Positions 17,779 to 27,333 are shown, counted from the stretch's first letter. The stretch is 64,000 nt of DNA from Candidatus Saccharimonadota bacterium (GCA_027492255.1 JAPUFB010000004.1:124001-188000), one strand, 5' to 3'. Program-made: numbers and translations. The notes: a model not told the origin generated them from the letters alone.

Positions 17779-18834
17779 ATGCCTGAACAACCGAAAACAA
17801 CCCGGTTGGTCACTCTTGACTACCTGAGGGGATTTTTCATCACTGTTATCATCATCGATCATCTTTGGCGCTGGCCAAATCTTTTTCAGTATGTCACTGG
17901 TCGTGGCGAGCTCTGGGTTTCTGCGGCAGAAGGTTTTGTTATCATCTCCGGCTTGCTTGTCGGCTATGTACACGGGTTTAAAAAACGCCATCAGCCGCTA
18001 TTACCAATTGCAAAAAAACTAAGCCTTCGCGGTATCATGCTCTTTGCCTGGATGGTTATCACAACCCTTACCCTTGTTTGGGCAACTTGGTATCTCCCAA
18101 TGAAGGGTAATATGGCGTATATACCAGTCGAAAAAGATAATTGGAATCTTCTCTGGCAGAATATGATACATCTCGACTATGTCCATTCGTTGACGCATTT
18201 CCTCTACCTCTACGCTATCTTCCTTGTTATTTCACCCTTTGCAATCTGGCTACTGAGGCGTAGCTGGTGGTGGATTATTGTGATCGCTTCGGGTGTTCTA
18301 TGGTGGCACGGACTCGTATTTGATACCGAATGGCAACAGTGGCAGGTTGTATTCTTCATCCCGGCGATTATTGGCTACTATCTTGATTCAATATTGATTT
18401 TTATCAGGAGCCTACAACCGCGACTTCGACATTTAGTGCGTATCGCACCGATTCTCGTAATGTTCACGACGTTCATGTGGTCGATGCAGGTTGTTTTTGC
18501 CTATGAACCCGGCGTTTACGATGATCTTGTTTTTAGTCGTGATCCGTTGTCTTTGTCATCGATCGCTCTGTCGTTCGTATGGTTTGCTGGACTCCTCAGC
18601 CTCTTCCAATATCTATTGCCATGGCTCAAAAAGACAGCCAGTTGGATTTTACCGGTCTTTGGTGAACGATCTCTGACGGCATACATACTTCACACTGTTC
18701 CGCTTGTGGCGTGTCAACTACTGCTCGTCAATACAACAGGCTTATGGATTAATACGTTTATTACCACGTTATGCATACTTATAACGTGGCTACTCCTCAA
18801 AGTTCCACATATTAACAAACTTATTCCGCGCTAA
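17779..18834 (+). CDS. OpgC/acyltransferase-like polytopic membrane protein
   Basis: 351 residues with about ten membrane segments. The N-terminal LVTLDYLRGFFITVIIIDHLWRWP carries the Arg-Gly and Asp-His spacing of OpgC and acyltransferase-3 type proteins, which O-acylate (for example succinylate) glucans or surface glycans. Which acyl donor and glycan are used is unknown. TATAAT at 17763-17768 is 10 nt before the ATG. It follows the GH5 gene and converges on a GT39-like gene with a 14-nt overlap at the 3' ends, so it probably belongs to a surface-glycan neighbourhood. Confidence 0.7.
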   Translation: MPEQPKTTRLVTLDYLRGFFITVIIIDHLWRWPNLFQYVTGRGELWVSAAEGFVIISGLLVGYVHGFKKRHQPLLPIAKKLSLRGIMLFAWMVITTLTLVWATWYLPMKGNMAYIPVEKDNWNLLWQNMIHLDYVHSLTHFLYLYAIFLVISPFAIWLLRRSWWWIIVIASGVLWWHGLVFDTEWQQWQVVFFIPAIIGYYLDSILIFIRSLQPRLRHLVRIAPILVMFTTFMWSMQVVFAYEPGVYDDLVFSRDPLSLSSIALSFVWFAGLLSLFQYLLPWLKKTASWILPVFGERSLTAYILHTVPLVACQLLLVNTTGLWINTFITTLCILITWLLLKVPHINKLIPR

Positions 18835-20284
18835 GCGTCTGGACGTGCATTGAGCCGAAATCTTTTGTACTGACGATTCGGTACGACGCAGGTGCAAGTA
18901 ATCTCGGTGAGTCATAATACACATAGTAGAGTGTTTTTGTCTGAGCTGGCATCACTAATGTCCGGAACTGGAGAGGATTTTTATCATACGGTGCATACCC
19001 GCCGCGAAGCGTATCCCATTCCTTGTAAAATGCGATATCGCACTTATTTCGCAGGTAATATTGTAGTTCGGTGGCAACATACGGTTCATTGGCAATCACC
19101 GAGCTATTTGCATCACAGGTGTTAATAAAGTAGGCAAGTGATTTTACGTCTGGTTTTTGCATACGCTGAAAATTATAGTTACCAACATTCGTAAGCTGTA
19201 CGATCCCAACACCCATCGAGATAACGATGCCTACAAACACAGCACCGACAATTCGAGTATGATGACGGGAGGCTGCAGCGGCCATAACTGCGACTAAGAT
19301 CACGCCTCCAATCGCGATATGCGATAAATACCGCTCAACATACAGCGGTCGAGCAAGGCTGATGAGCATAAGAATTGCTATAGGAAAAAGGAAGTAGAGT
19401 GCAAAAAGTACAGCGTACTTATTCGTGAAAACTTTACTTTTCACGGAGAGATATGCAAGACCGGCCATGACTGCAAGCACCAGGAGAGAGGTAAACGCTC
19501 CGAGAGCCCAAAACGGCTGATATACGGTATTAAACGAGATAATACCAAATAGGTTCTGAAGAGTGAGTGGTTGTGAGATAGGTGCTAACGCCCCATTTGT
19601 TAGTTGAGAAAGAAAGGTTGGCAACTGGGGCAAAAAGAATATAACACTCAAGACATATGACCATAACCACGGGGCCCTCCAAGATAAACGTTTTTCGCGT
19701 CTATATACCCATGCAAGCCAGACAAGATGCGCCATCCAGAGATACAGCAGGTTATAGAGCGTTGCCATACCGATCGCAACAAATAGGGCATACAGCAGCC
19801 ACCACCAGCGCTGATATGTCCTGGAATTCTCTGCGCGTATCATGACATACGTTGCAGTTATGCCAATAAATGAAGCTAGTGCGTACGAACGGATCTCAAA
19901 ACCATAGCGTACAAGCAATGGAGAAACGATAAGCAAGAGGAGTGTAGCGAGCGCTGCTCGCATGCCAAATAATCGCTTAACAAGTACACCGGCGACGGCG
20001 ATTGCGCCACCGAAGACAAGAGCACTTGATACTCGTAGCGCGGATTCTCCCCATCCGAATAATGTACCCCATTCGTGCAAGAAGAGATAATAAAGTGGGG
20101 GATGGGTATCAGCCGCAGCAAGGCGTATTATTTCACCGATCGGTTGTTGCGCAACTAATACCGAGTAGGCTTCGTCAAACCAGACACTTTGTTGCATGCC
20201 AATCAAATAGCTTGCGAGCGCACCGACTCCAGCGAAAACAATCAACAGTACCCAAAACCGCTTTGTAATTTGATGATTCTTCAT
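18821..20284 (-). CDS. GT39/ArnT-like membrane glycosyltransferase
   Basis: 487 residues with about eleven membrane segments. The first loop has the GT-C signature: Asp-Glu in VWFDEAYS and the motif DTHPPLYYLFLHEW, as in dolichyl- or undecaprenyl-phosphate mannosyltransferases and related PMT/ArnT proteins. The soluble C-terminal region follows the last membrane segment. It likely transfers a sugar from a lipid-phosphate donor to a surface acceptor. ATG 20284 is preferred to an in-frame GTG 15 nt upstream. A TACTAT six nt before that ATG suggests a leaderless transcript. Confidence 0.8.
   Translation of the reverse strand: MKNHQITKRFWVLLIVFAGVGALASYLIGMQQSVWFDEAYSVLVAQQPIGEIIRLAAADTHPPLYYLFLHEWGTLFGWGESALRVSSALVFGGAIAVAGVLVKRLFGMRAALATLLLLIVSPLLVRYGFEIRSYALASFIGITATYVMIRAENSRTYQRWWWLLYALFVAIGMATLYNLLYLWMAHLVWLAWVYRREKRLSWRAPWLWSYVLSVIFFLPQLPTFLSQLTNGALAPISQPLTLQNLFGIISFNTVYQPFWALGAFTSLLVLAVMAGLAYLSVKSKVFTNKYAVLFALYFLFPIAILMLISLARPLYVERYLSHIAIGGVILVAVMAAAASRHHTRIVGAVFVGIVISMGVGIVQLTNVGNYNFQRMQKPDVKSLAYFINTCDANSSVIANEPYVATELQYYLRNKCDIAFYKEWDTLRGGYAPYDKNPLQFRTLVMPAQTKTLYYVYYDSPRLLAPASYRIVSTKDFGSMHVQTLSAE
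19424..19445 (+). repeat. 22-bp palindrome, copy 2
   Basis: CGTGAAAA, 6-nt spacer, TTTTCACG, inside the GT39-like coding region. Read on the minus strand it shares CGTGAAAAGTA and the right arm with copy 1. Confidence 0.55.
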
Positions 20285-20416
20285 GTCTCTATAGTACACG
20301 AAATAACAATAGAGGCCGCCACTCCTGCTGAAGAAGTACTCAATAATTCTTCAGATCTTTTTAAGAATGAGTGCTTATATTAACGTAGGAAACAACCATT
20401 AACTACAAGGAAACAC

Positions 20417-21781
20417 ATGAATCCAATCACACGAGGAATTCGTAACGCCTTCCGCAACGGCGTGCGCACTATTTCGATCGTTGCCATCCTGGGTATTAGT
20501 ATCGGTCTAGCGCTCAGTATGATGATTGCGCGAGGCGCGGTCAGCGATAAAATAACAAGTGTTAAAAGTTCTGTAGGAAATACTATCTCAATCAGCCCGG
20601 CAGGTGCCCGCGGTTTTGAGGGGGGCGGGGAACCGCTTACTTCCGCAGATATCACCACTATCAAACAGACTACTGGTATCGCAAGTGTTACTTCAACCCT
20701 CAGTGATCGCCTCACGACAAGCAACACAAATCTTGTGGCTGCAATTGAAGCGGGGAGTCTCGGCCAGCGCAATTCATCTAATTCTGGAGTAGCTATCGCT
20801 CCGCCTGCGGATATGCCAGCAAGTTCAACCACATCCGCATCGACCAATAACTCGGTCGGTCGCAGCTTTACACCACCGGTCATGATCTCAGGTATAGATA
20901 GTTTCGTAAGTAACAGTGTCTACGGTTCAAGCACTGTCACCTATACAAGCGGCTACGCATTTGATCCTACTGTCGACAAAGAAGTTGCAGTCATAGGTAA
21001 GGGTCTGGCCGAGAAAAACAACCTCAACGTCGGCTCAACATTTACTGCATATGGCACTACTATCACTGTTGTTGGTATCTACGATACTGGCAATACATTT
21101 TCAAATGCCGGCCTCCTCGTACCGCTCAGCACGCTGCAGCGCCTGACGAACCAGACAGGTTTAATCACGTCAGTCAGCGCAACAGTTGATTCTATTGATA
21201 ATCTCGCTACTACAACCACTACCCTCAAGACCGCACTGGGTACCAAGGCGGACATCACTAATAGTCAGGATGTTGCCAATAATGCTATCCAACCACTCGA
21301 AAGCGTTCAAACCATCTCAACATACAGCTTCTTTGCTGCACTCGGCGCAGGGGCTGTAATTATCCTCCTAACCATGCTTATGATAGTCCGTGAACGACGT
21401 CGTGAAATCGGGGTCATGAAAGCAACTGGAAGTGGCAATACTACGATCATGCTCCAATTTATCGTCGAATCAGTCACGCTCACGCTACTTGGACTTGTTA
21501 TCGGACTCGGCGTTGCATTCGCCGCTGCTAGTCCGCTCACGAGCACGATGGTAACAAATGCTAGTAGCTCATCACAAAGCACTCCAGGTGTACGTGGCCC
21601 ACGCGGGGGGAATTTCGGACAAGTCGCCGGACAAAACCTGCGAACTATTGAAACGTCAGTTGGCTGGCAATCGCTCGGGTATGGTGTCGGAGTCGCTCTT
21701 CTCATCGCTATTGTCGGCAGCGCCGTCCCAGCCTATTTCATCAGCAAGGTCCGTCCATCAGAAGTTTTAAGGTCAGAATAG
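20417..21781 (+). CDS. MacB/FtsX-type ABC transporter permease
   Basis: 454 residues. One membrane segment near the N-terminus (about 17-38), a large Ser/Thr-rich extracytoplasmic domain (about 40-300) and three C-terminal membrane segments (about 300-450) give the four-segment MacB topology. The conserved RRREIGVMKATGSGNTTI segment after the second membrane helix and the terminal VRPSEVLRSE motif are typical. Such permeases act as mechanotransmission pumps or lipoprotein/peptide exporters. Shine-Dalgarno AAGGAA precedes the ATG. The ATPase follows after 12 nt. Confidence 0.88.
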   Translation: MNPITRGIRNAFRNGVRTISIVAILGISIGLALSMMIARGAVSDKITSVKSSVGNTISISPAGARGFEGGGEPLTSADITTIKQTTGIASVTSTLSDRLTTSNTNLVAAIEAGSLGQRNSSNSGVAIAPPADMPASSTTSASTNNSVGRSFTPPVMISGIDSFVSNSVYGSSTVTYTSGYAFDPTVDKEVAVIGKGLAEKNNLNVGSTFTAYGTTITVVGIYDTGNTFSNAGLLVPLSTLQRLTNQTGLITSVSATVDSIDNLATTTTTLKTALGTKADITNSQDVANNAIQPLESVQTISTYSFFAALGAGAVIILLTMLMIVRERRREIGVMKATGSGNTTIMLQFIVESVTLTLLGLVIGLGVAFAAASPLTSTMVTNASSSSQSTPGVRGPRGGNFGQVAGQNLRTIETSVGWQSLGYGVGVALLIAIVGSAVPAYFISKVRPSEVLRSE

Positions 21782-21793
21782 AGGAGGTTAGCT

Positions 21794-22471
21794 ATGTTAA
21801 AAGTTTCAAAGATTACCAAGTTATTCCGTTCAGGTGATACAACCGTCACTGCGCTTAAAGATGTTAGTTTCGATATTAAGGACGGTGAATTCGCCTCCGT
21901 CATAGGCAAGAGTGGGAGTGGAAAGAGTACATTACTCGCTATTCTCGGAGCACTCGACACACCAACAAGTGGGCGCGTCGATGTTGATGATACCGATATT
22001 ACCAGTCTACGCGACAGAGCGCTCAGCTCGTATCGTCGCAATAAAATTGGTTTTGTGTTCCAGAGCTATAACTTAATTCCAAATCTTAGCGCACTTGAAA
22101 ACGTCATGCTTCCGATGGAGCTTGCCGGTGTCGCAAGACATGAACGCCAAGCACGTGCTACTGAACTATTGCAACGCGTTGGTATCACTGACGACAAACA
22201 GCAGCGCAAACCCGGAAAACTCAGCGGCGGAGAACAACAGCGCGTTTCTATCGCCCGTGCTCTCGCAAACAAACCGTCACTTATCTTAGCGGATGAACCG
22301 ACCGGCAATCTCGATTCAAAAACAGGTGAAATGATCTTTGATCTTCTTCATTCGCTCAGTCGCACTGATAAAACAACAATTATCGCCGTGACGCATGATC
22401 TGGAAATTGCCGGTAGGAGCGATCGTACGTTCAGTCTTACTGACGGCAAGCTAACTCCTGTGCGATCATAA
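21794..22471 (+). CDS. MacB/LolD-type ABC transporter ATPase
   Basis: 225 residues, a complete nucleotide-binding domain: Walker [11 protein letters not shown] loop FVFQSYNL, signature [15 protein letters not shown], Walker [14 protein letters not shown] and the switch His in VTHD. The preceding permease and this ATPase make a MacB-like exporter. GAGGAGG is a strong Shine-Dalgarno 6-10 nt upstream. A perfect bidirectional terminator follows. Confidence 0.95.
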   Translation: MLKVSKITKLFRSGDTTVTALKDVSFDIKDGEFASVIGKSGSGKSTLLAILGALDTPTSGRVDVDDTDITSLRDRALSSYRRNKIGFVFQSYNLIPNLSALENVMLPMELAGVARHERQARATELLQRVGITDDKQQRKPGKLSGGEQQRVSIARALANKPSLILADEPTGNLDSKTGEMIFDLLHSLSRTDKTTIIAVTHDLEIAGRSDRTFSLTDGKLTPVRS

Positions 22472-22484
22472 AATTAAAATGGTT

Positions 22485-22515
22485 CTTAAAACCCCGGAAT
22501 ATCCGGGGTTTTAAG
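22485..22515. terminator. Bidirectional 13-bp terminator
   Basis: CTTAAAACCCCGG at 22485-22497 pairs perfectly with 22503-22515. The A and T runs on each side suit termination of both the ABC operon and the convergent small membrane gene. Confidence 0.9.
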
Positions 22516-22518
22516 TGG

Positions 22519-22722
22519 TTAAAAGATACGTGGTGATAAGTATTTATATACTAGAAGCCCACTGAGAAGGAAAGAAAGTAGCCATTCTATCCATGACGAC
22601 AGATTGACTGCAAAGATCGTGAAGAAAAAAATCAGGAAAAAATAACTAAGTAGCGTCAATAGTGCCACAAGTAGACATAATTTAACGTATCTATTAGCAA
22701 GAATCTGTTGTATCTTTTCCAT
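22519..22722 (-). CDS. Small two-helix membrane protein, unknown
   Basis: 67 residues with two hydrophobic segments (about 13-35 and 38-60) and a basic C-terminal end. No family recognised. On its strand a TATACT lies 12 nt upstream of the ATG, so the leader is very short. It ends against a bidirectional terminator shared with the MacB-like operon. Codon choice looks normal for the window. Confidence 0.55.
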   Translation of the reverse strand: MEKIQQILANRYVKLCLLVALLTLLSYFFLIFFFTIFAVNLSSWIEWLLSFLLSGLLVYKYLSPRIF

Positions 22723-22870
22723 GAGTCAGGTACTAGTATACCAAAAAGGTGGCCTTTGTCGTTTTCTTTATATTCCACATTCTTTATCACTACCTGTTGA
22801 TTTTGCCTAGTTTTTTACCCCTCATTTCTATGAAAAACAAGTCTAGCCAGCACGACACGACAGGCTCATA

Positions 22871-23119
22871 CTAAGGTACAGCTATGTGGGTACTGACGAA
22901 TAAAACCGTTTTTCCACTCACAAGCTTTACACTGGTGACCAATGTGTTACCACAAAAGCAATCTATGATCGAGCCATCAAAACGTTCGCTCATCACCTCA
23001 ACTACCACCGGCCAAAAGAGAGCAGGGAACGGCTCCTCTTCACCAAAAAGGCACGCGTAGTTTTTCTCCACCATCCGTTCACTGGCGTCTGTCCAGTACT
23101 CTTTCTTACTAATTTTCAT
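22871..23119 (-). CDS. Hypothetical protein, 82 aa
   Basis: I do not recognise this protein. The product starts MKISKKEYWTDASERMVEKNY, contains several Cys and aromatic residues, and has no membrane segment. Codon usage looks protein-like and an AGG sits just before the ATG. It is divergent from the small gene at 23144 with only 24 nt between the two starts, so the two could share a regulatory region. It could still be a chance frame; moderate confidence only. Confidence 0.4.
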   Translation of the reverse strand: MKISKKEYWTDASERMVEKNYACLFGEEEPFPALFWPVVVEVMSERFDGSIIDCFCGNTLVTSVKLVSGKTVLFVSTHIAVP

Positions 23120-23143
23120 TACCTGTCTTAAAGGAGAAATAAG

Positions 23144-23416
23144 ATGACTACTACCTCACAAAAAACTGATATCTGCTTCATTAATAAGCCAGTTGAAGTA
23201 ACTGCAATGCGCTTCACTGACCAGTTCGATATCATCCCGCGCCGTATCGAAGTCGACGGCCATACCTATAGCTTCACCGAAAAAGGACGGCAGGTGTTAC
23301 TGCGCAGCGGGGAAGAATTAATCCGCCTACTCGATATTAGCGATGGAAGCGCTCAGTTTCGTCTCCGCCAAAATTCACGGGACGAATCATGGAGACTTCT
23401 CACAATCTCCAGATAA
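23144..23416 (+). CDS. Hypothetical protein, 90 aa
   Basis: Soluble 90-residue protein, beta-rich with many charged residues (DQFDIIPRRIEVDGHTYSFTEKG). No known domain was recognised. AAAGGAG lies 8 nt before the ATG, a strong Shine-Dalgarno. The promoter must lie within or before the divergent 82-aa gene. It precedes a kinase-receiver operon by about 56 nt but that operon has a TATACT of its own, so co-transcription is uncertain. Confidence 0.6.
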   Translation: MTTTSQKTDICFINKPVEVTAMRFTDQFDIIPRRIEVDGHTYSFTEKGRQVLLRSGEELIRLLDISDGSAQFRLRQNSRDESWRLLTISR

Positions 23417-23472
23417 AGCATAGGCAATAACAAGAGAAATGTCGTATACTATATAAAGAAACCATAGATGTT

Positions 23473-25221
23473 ATGAACACCGTAAACGAAAACGAAAATC
23501 CGTTCACCTCATTCTGGCCGCGGCGGCTAGCTGTCGCGTCTCTTGGGGTATCTATGATTCTTATTGGTATCTGGTTGGCTGAATTTGTAGGAATCCTTGA
23601 CGCATTTCACCCACTTAGCGAATCACTGGTGTTTGTTATCGCCTGTGCAGTCACAGCAGCTGTCGCTACCTCAGCCCTTATATTCCGTAAACAAGCTGAG
23701 ATTCTCGCTCAATTCGCATATGTAGCATCCGCTACAACTATTCTCTTTGGCTTATATGTTATCGGTACGCCACTATCACCACTTTTCATCTTCTGGAGCA
23801 TAATCGCCCTCCTTGCTGGCGTGTACTTATTTAAGACATTATTACCGACTATTATCCTGTTCACGATATACAGCCTGTACCTAGTCCTATATAAGGGTAT
23901 TTCTTCAGAGGAGGGGATCCTTCTTGTTGCCTGTAGTTATTTGCCGTTATTGTTTAGTATCTTCCTCTGGTCTAACACGATTCCTCAGAAAACAGACAAA
24001 CAACAAGCTCTTGATGTACTAAGTCATGAGCTCAGTGAAGTATCCAATAAATCGGAAATTGTGATCAATACGATATCTGACGGCGTGATCGCGCTCGGGA
24101 ATGATGGTATCATCGTCCTTATTAATCCCGCAGCGCAAGCACTTCTTGGCTGGGATAAAGATGATGCACTCCATCTGGACTATAAACTCGTATTTAAAAT
24201 CGTTGATAAAGCCGATAAAGTAGTCGATCCTGCGGTCGACCCAGTTAATCAGTGCTTCAAAACCGGTGAGCATAAGACTACCTCAGAACTTCGTGTTATC
24301 ACTAACTCTGACAAGCATATTCTCGTCTCAATTGATGTTTCACCTGTCGGCGAGAAGGCAAAAAATGGTGCAATTATCGTCTTCCGTGACATCACGACGC
24401 AGGTTGAAGAAAATCGTGAACGCACCGAATTTGTGAGTACCGCATCGCACGAGATGCGCACCCCAGTTGCCGCCATAGAAGGATACCTTGGCCTTGCACT
24501 TAACCCACAGACCGCCACAATCGATGATAAAGCCCGTGAATACATCACGAAGGCTCATGAGTCTGCTCAGCACCTTGGGCACCTCTTTCAGGATCTCTTG
24601 GATATCTCAAAAGCAGAGGATGGACGTATGCAGATCAACCTCCAGGTTACCGATATCGTAGCCCGTACCCGTAGTGTCGTTCAAGGATTCGCAACTAGTG
24701 CTGCCGCCAAGGGTCTTACGCTTGTATTTAATCCAGATGCAACAAAGCAGAATGGTAATCTTACACCAGCTTTTTACGCTGAAGTTGATCCTGATCGATT
24801 TGACGAAATTAGCGGAAATCTCATTGAAAATGCCATTAAATATACAAAAACCGGTAGTGTAACGATTGACGTGAAGGGTGATGAAAATCACGTTCGTATT
24901 AGCGTACAAGATACCGGTATCGGTATCCCTGCCGAGGACATCCCTCATATGTTCCAGAAATTCTACCGAGTCGATAATTCAGACACTCGGGAAATTGGCG
25001 GCACCGGACTTGGCCTGTATCTCTCACGCCAGCTCATTGAATCAATGGGGGGACAGCTCATTCTTCAAAGTGAATACACTCAAGGAAGTACTTTCACTAT
25101 AGAACTTAATCGACTAACGAAGGCTGAGATAGATCAAAAAGTTGCAGCCGCGAGCCAAACAATGCAGCCCACGCCACAAACTCAAGTACCCCCAACAGCG
25201 CCAATGCCGCCAGCAGCCTGA
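23473..25221 (+). CDS. PAS-containing membrane histidine kinase
   Basis: 582 residues. About five or six membrane segments in residues 15-170 form the sensor part, followed by a PAS domain (about 195-315, VINTISDGVIALGNDGIIVLINPAAQALLGW), a HisKA domain with His326 in ASHEMRTP, and a HATPase domain (NLIENAIKYT, DTGIGIP, GTGLGLYLS). The last 30 residues are Gln/Pro/Ala-rich. Pairs with the receiver protein 45 nt downstream. The membrane part without an extracellular domain suggests sensing within the membrane. Confidence 0.92.
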   Translation: MNTVNENENPFTSFWPRRLAVASLGVSMILIGIWLAEFVGILDAFHPLSESLVFVIACAVTAAVATSALIFRKQAEILAQFAYVASATTILFGLYVIGTPLSPLFIFWSIIALLAGVYLFKTLLPTIILFTIYSLYLVLYKGISSEEGILLVACSYLPLLFSIFLWSNTIPQKTDKQQALDVLSHELSEVSNKSEIVINTISDGVIALGNDGIIVLINPAAQALLGWDKDDALHLDYKLVFKIVDKADKVVDPAVDPVNQCFKTGEHKTTSELRVITNSDKHILVSIDVSPVGEKAKNGAIIVFRDITTQVEENRERTEFVSTASHEMRTPVAAIEGYLGLALNPQTATIDDKAREYITKAHESAQHLGHLFQDLLDISKAEDGRMQINLQVTDIVARTRSVVQGFATSAAAKGLTLVFNPDATKQNGNLTPAFYAEVDPDRFDEISGNLIENAIKYTKTGSVTIDVKGDENHVRISVQDTGIGIPAEDIPHMFQKFYRVDNSDTREIGGTGLGLYLSRQLIESMGGQLILQSEYTQGSTFTIELNRLTKAEIDQKVAAASQTMQPTPQTQVPPTAPMPPAA

Positions 25222-25265
25222 AAACGCTAGCTTTTTTCCCAATAAATCCGTAAAATAGGAGTAAT

Positions 25266-26156
25266 ATGACAAAAATTATGCTTGTCGAGGACGATAAAAG
25301 CCTCCGCGAAATCTACGGTGTTCGCCTGCTTGCTGAAGGATACGATATTGTTTCAGCTGGCGACGGGGAAGAGGCCCTCGCGATTGCGATCAAAGAACGT
25401 CCTTCTCTGATTATTAGTGACGTTATGATGCCAAAAGTAAGTGGGTACGACATGCTTGATATTCTTCGGTCCACTACGGAGACAAAAGATATTAAAGTTA
25501 TCATGATGACTGCATTAAGCTCAGAGGAGCAACGAAAGCGTGGCGAATCATTGGGTGCCGATCGCTATCTCGTAAAGTCACAAGTTGGCATCGAAGATGT
25601 TGTGCATGTCGTGCATGATATCCTCTCCGATAACACTACACCAGCACCCGCAGCTACTATTCCTCCGATTACTACGGCACCGCAACCAGTTGCACCTGTT
25701 TCCGCAGTACCAACGCCGGTTACGATGCCCTCACCAGTAGCTCCGCCTACTCCACCAATCGCAACACCTGTTTCACCGGTAGTTACTTCGCAACCTGCTC
25801 CGACCCCGTCGCCACGTCCTGAACCGCTTCCTACTCCACCAATCGCAACGCCAAAACCCGCTTCCTTGAAAGATCGCGTCATTCAACCAATTAATGACCC
25901 AACCGTACAGACTGTGAATATGCAGGAGCTACTTGATAAGGAGATCGCTAAAGAGGCTGGCATCACCGCAGACGCACTCCCGCCAATCGCAACCGCCGAT
26001 CAAGAAAAGGCAATGCTTAATGATCAATTAGCTTCTTTCCAGCCACAGCCTGGACTTGATATGCCAACACCGAACATCTCAACCCCGCCCGTCACTCCGG
26101 ATACCTCCGTACAGACACCTCCTCCTCAGCCACCCATCACCCCTCCACAGGTGTAG
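25266..26156 (+). CDS. Receiver protein with long Pro-rich C-terminal tail
   Basis: 296 residues. The receiver domain occupies 1-120 (Asp52 in IISDVMMPK, Thr in MMTAL, Lys in LVKSQ). The rest is a Pro/Thr/Ala-rich region with a repeated PPIATP-like unit and a short helical stretch at about 215-255 (VNMQELLDKEIAKEAGI). There is no DNA-binding or enzymatic output domain. It may work as a scaffold or bind a partner through the tail (inference). Shine-Dalgarno AGGAG. Cognate to the kinase upstream and 4 nt ahead of the pseudouridine synthase gene. Confidence 0.85.
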   Translation: MTKIMLVEDDKSLREIYGVRLLAEGYDIVSAGDGEEALAIAIKERPSLIISDVMMPKVSGYDMLDILRSTTETKDIKVIMMTALSSEEQRKRGESLGADRYLVKSQVGIEDVVHVVHDILSDNTTPAPAATIPPITTAPQPVAPVSAVPTPVTMPSPVAPPTPPIATPVSPVVTSQPAPTPSPRPEPLPTPPIATPKPASLKDRVIQPINDPTVQTVNMQELLDKEIAKEAGITADALPPIATADQEKAMLNDQLASFQPQPGLDMPTPNISTPPVTPDTSVQTPPPQPPITPPQV

Positions 26157-26159
26157 TTT

Positions 26160-26858
26160 GTGGTTACTAACGGTCTATCTGACAATTCTCAGCGCATCAA
26201 TAAATTTCTAGCCCACGCGACTGGCCTAAGTCGTCGTGAGGCGGATAATGCGATCACAGCAGGAAGAGTACGCGTGAACGGTGCCCCTGCTGAACTTGGC
26301 ACCCATGTACTTCCCGGGGACCAGGTCACTTTTGATAATAAACCTGTCGCGCAACAGGCGGCATATACGTATATACTCCTTCATAAACCTGTGGGTTATC
26401 TGTGCTCACGCCGGTCACAAGGCGGCATTCCTACAATTTTCGAACTTCTCCCCGAAGAATTTCGCCCGCTAAAGCCTGTGGGCCGTCTCGATAAAGACAG
26501 CTCCGGACTAATTCTACTGACCGACGATGGTGATTTTGCTCATCAGATGACACATCCCAAATTTGCCAAAACGAAAATATATGAAGTACAGCTCGACAAA
26601 ACTCTCGAACCACTACATCAACAGATGATATCCGACCATGGAATAGCACTAGAAGACGGTGTATCACGTTTTTTGATTAGCACCTCGGAAAAACCTCATA
26701 GTTACGAAGTTACAATGCACGAAGGTCGTAATCGTCAAATTCGCCGCACCTTTGCCGCCCTCGGTTATACGGTTACAAATCTTCACCGTACACAGTTTGG
26801 TAAATATTCACTAGGTAATATAAAAAGAGGTGAGTACGTACTCACCGATATGCTTTAA
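26160..26858 (+). CDS. 16S/23S rRNA pseudouridine synthase, RsuA/RluB family
   Basis: 232 residues. An N-terminal S4 RNA-binding domain (RINKFLAHATGLSRREADNAI...RVRVNG, residues 12-60) is followed by the catalytic domain, with the active Asp in the family motif GRLDKDSSGLILLT. The enzyme isomerises a uridine in rRNA; the exact position cannot be told (RluB and RsuA differ subtly). GTG start 4 nt after the receiver gene, so it is probably co-transcribed with the signalling pair. Ends before a bidirectional terminator. Confidence 0.9.
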   Translation: MVTNGLSDNSQRINKFLAHATGLSRREADNAITAGRVRVNGAPAELGTHVLPGDQVTFDNKPVAQQAAYTYILLHKPVGYLCSRRSQGGIPTIFELLPEEFRPLKPVGRLDKDSSGLILLTDDGDFAHQMTHPKFAKTKIYEVQLDKTLEPLHQQMISDHGIALEDGVSRFLISTSEKPHSYEVTMHEGRNRQIRRTFAALGYTVTNLHRTQFGKYSLGNIKRGEYVLTDML

Positions 26859-26880
26859 ATAATATAACCAGGAGGGGTAA

Positions 26881-26918
26881 CCTACCGGTGAGGCGTTCAT
26901 TAGCGCATCACCGGTAGG
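26881..26918. terminator. Bidirectional 11-bp terminator
   Basis: CCTACCGGTGA at 26881-26891 pairs with 26908-26918, with an outer ATAACCA/TGGTTGTTAT extension. It separates the convergent pseudouridine synthase gene and the 106-aa gene. Confidence 0.8.
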
Positions 26919-26927
26919 CATTGGTTG

Positions 26928-27248
26928 TTATAACTTTTTGTGCTTACGTACCATTTTTTCTGCTACGGCAGCATATTTGGAGACTTTCCCGAGCAAATCT
27001 ACGCCAGGTAAAAGACGTACCTCCGCACGAATACCTCCACTCCGCCAAGTACCGTACTTGAATGTGACGTAGGGTTGTTCATCATCCGTCAGATATGTAC
27101 GAACATAGCTCTCAACGCCTGCCGCTTCATCTTCAGTTAGCCGCCTACCACCTATTGAGTAATAAGTACTCGGAAGACGAACCACTAGCTTGACAGCGGG
27201 CTCAGCGCTCTGGGGCAAGACTTTACGGCGTCGCAAAACACCAAACAT
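26928..27248 (-). CDS. Hypothetical protein, 106 aa
   Basis: Basic soluble protein (MFGVLRRRKVLPQSAEPAVKLVVRLP...), with a central YVTFKYGTWRSGGIRAEVRL segment and a Lys-rich end; not recognised. Monocistronic on the minus strand: CAGGAGGAG is a strong Shine-Dalgarno 2-10 nt upstream, an extended -10 (TGATAAAAT) lies about 80 nt upstream, and the gene ends in the shared terminator. Its architecture is like the plus-strand orphan cassettes, though on the other strand. Confidence 0.6.
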   Translation of the reverse strand: MFGVLRRRKVLPQSAEPAVKLVVRLPSTYYSIGGRRLTEDEAAGVESYVRTYLTDDEQPYVTFKYGTWRSGGIRAEVRLLPGVDLLGKVSKYAAVAEKMVRKHKKL

Positions 27249-27333
27249 TACTCCTCCTGATTGTGAATATAGACGGTCGATGTCTATGTACTGACTATTC
27301 AGTTAAGTGTGATTTTATCATAATTATTAACAG

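Noticed and set aside
25565-25882. 105-aa Gly-rich minus-strand ORF
   Set aside because: Its Gly/Val repeats are only the complement of the Pro/Thr-rich tail of the receiver protein.
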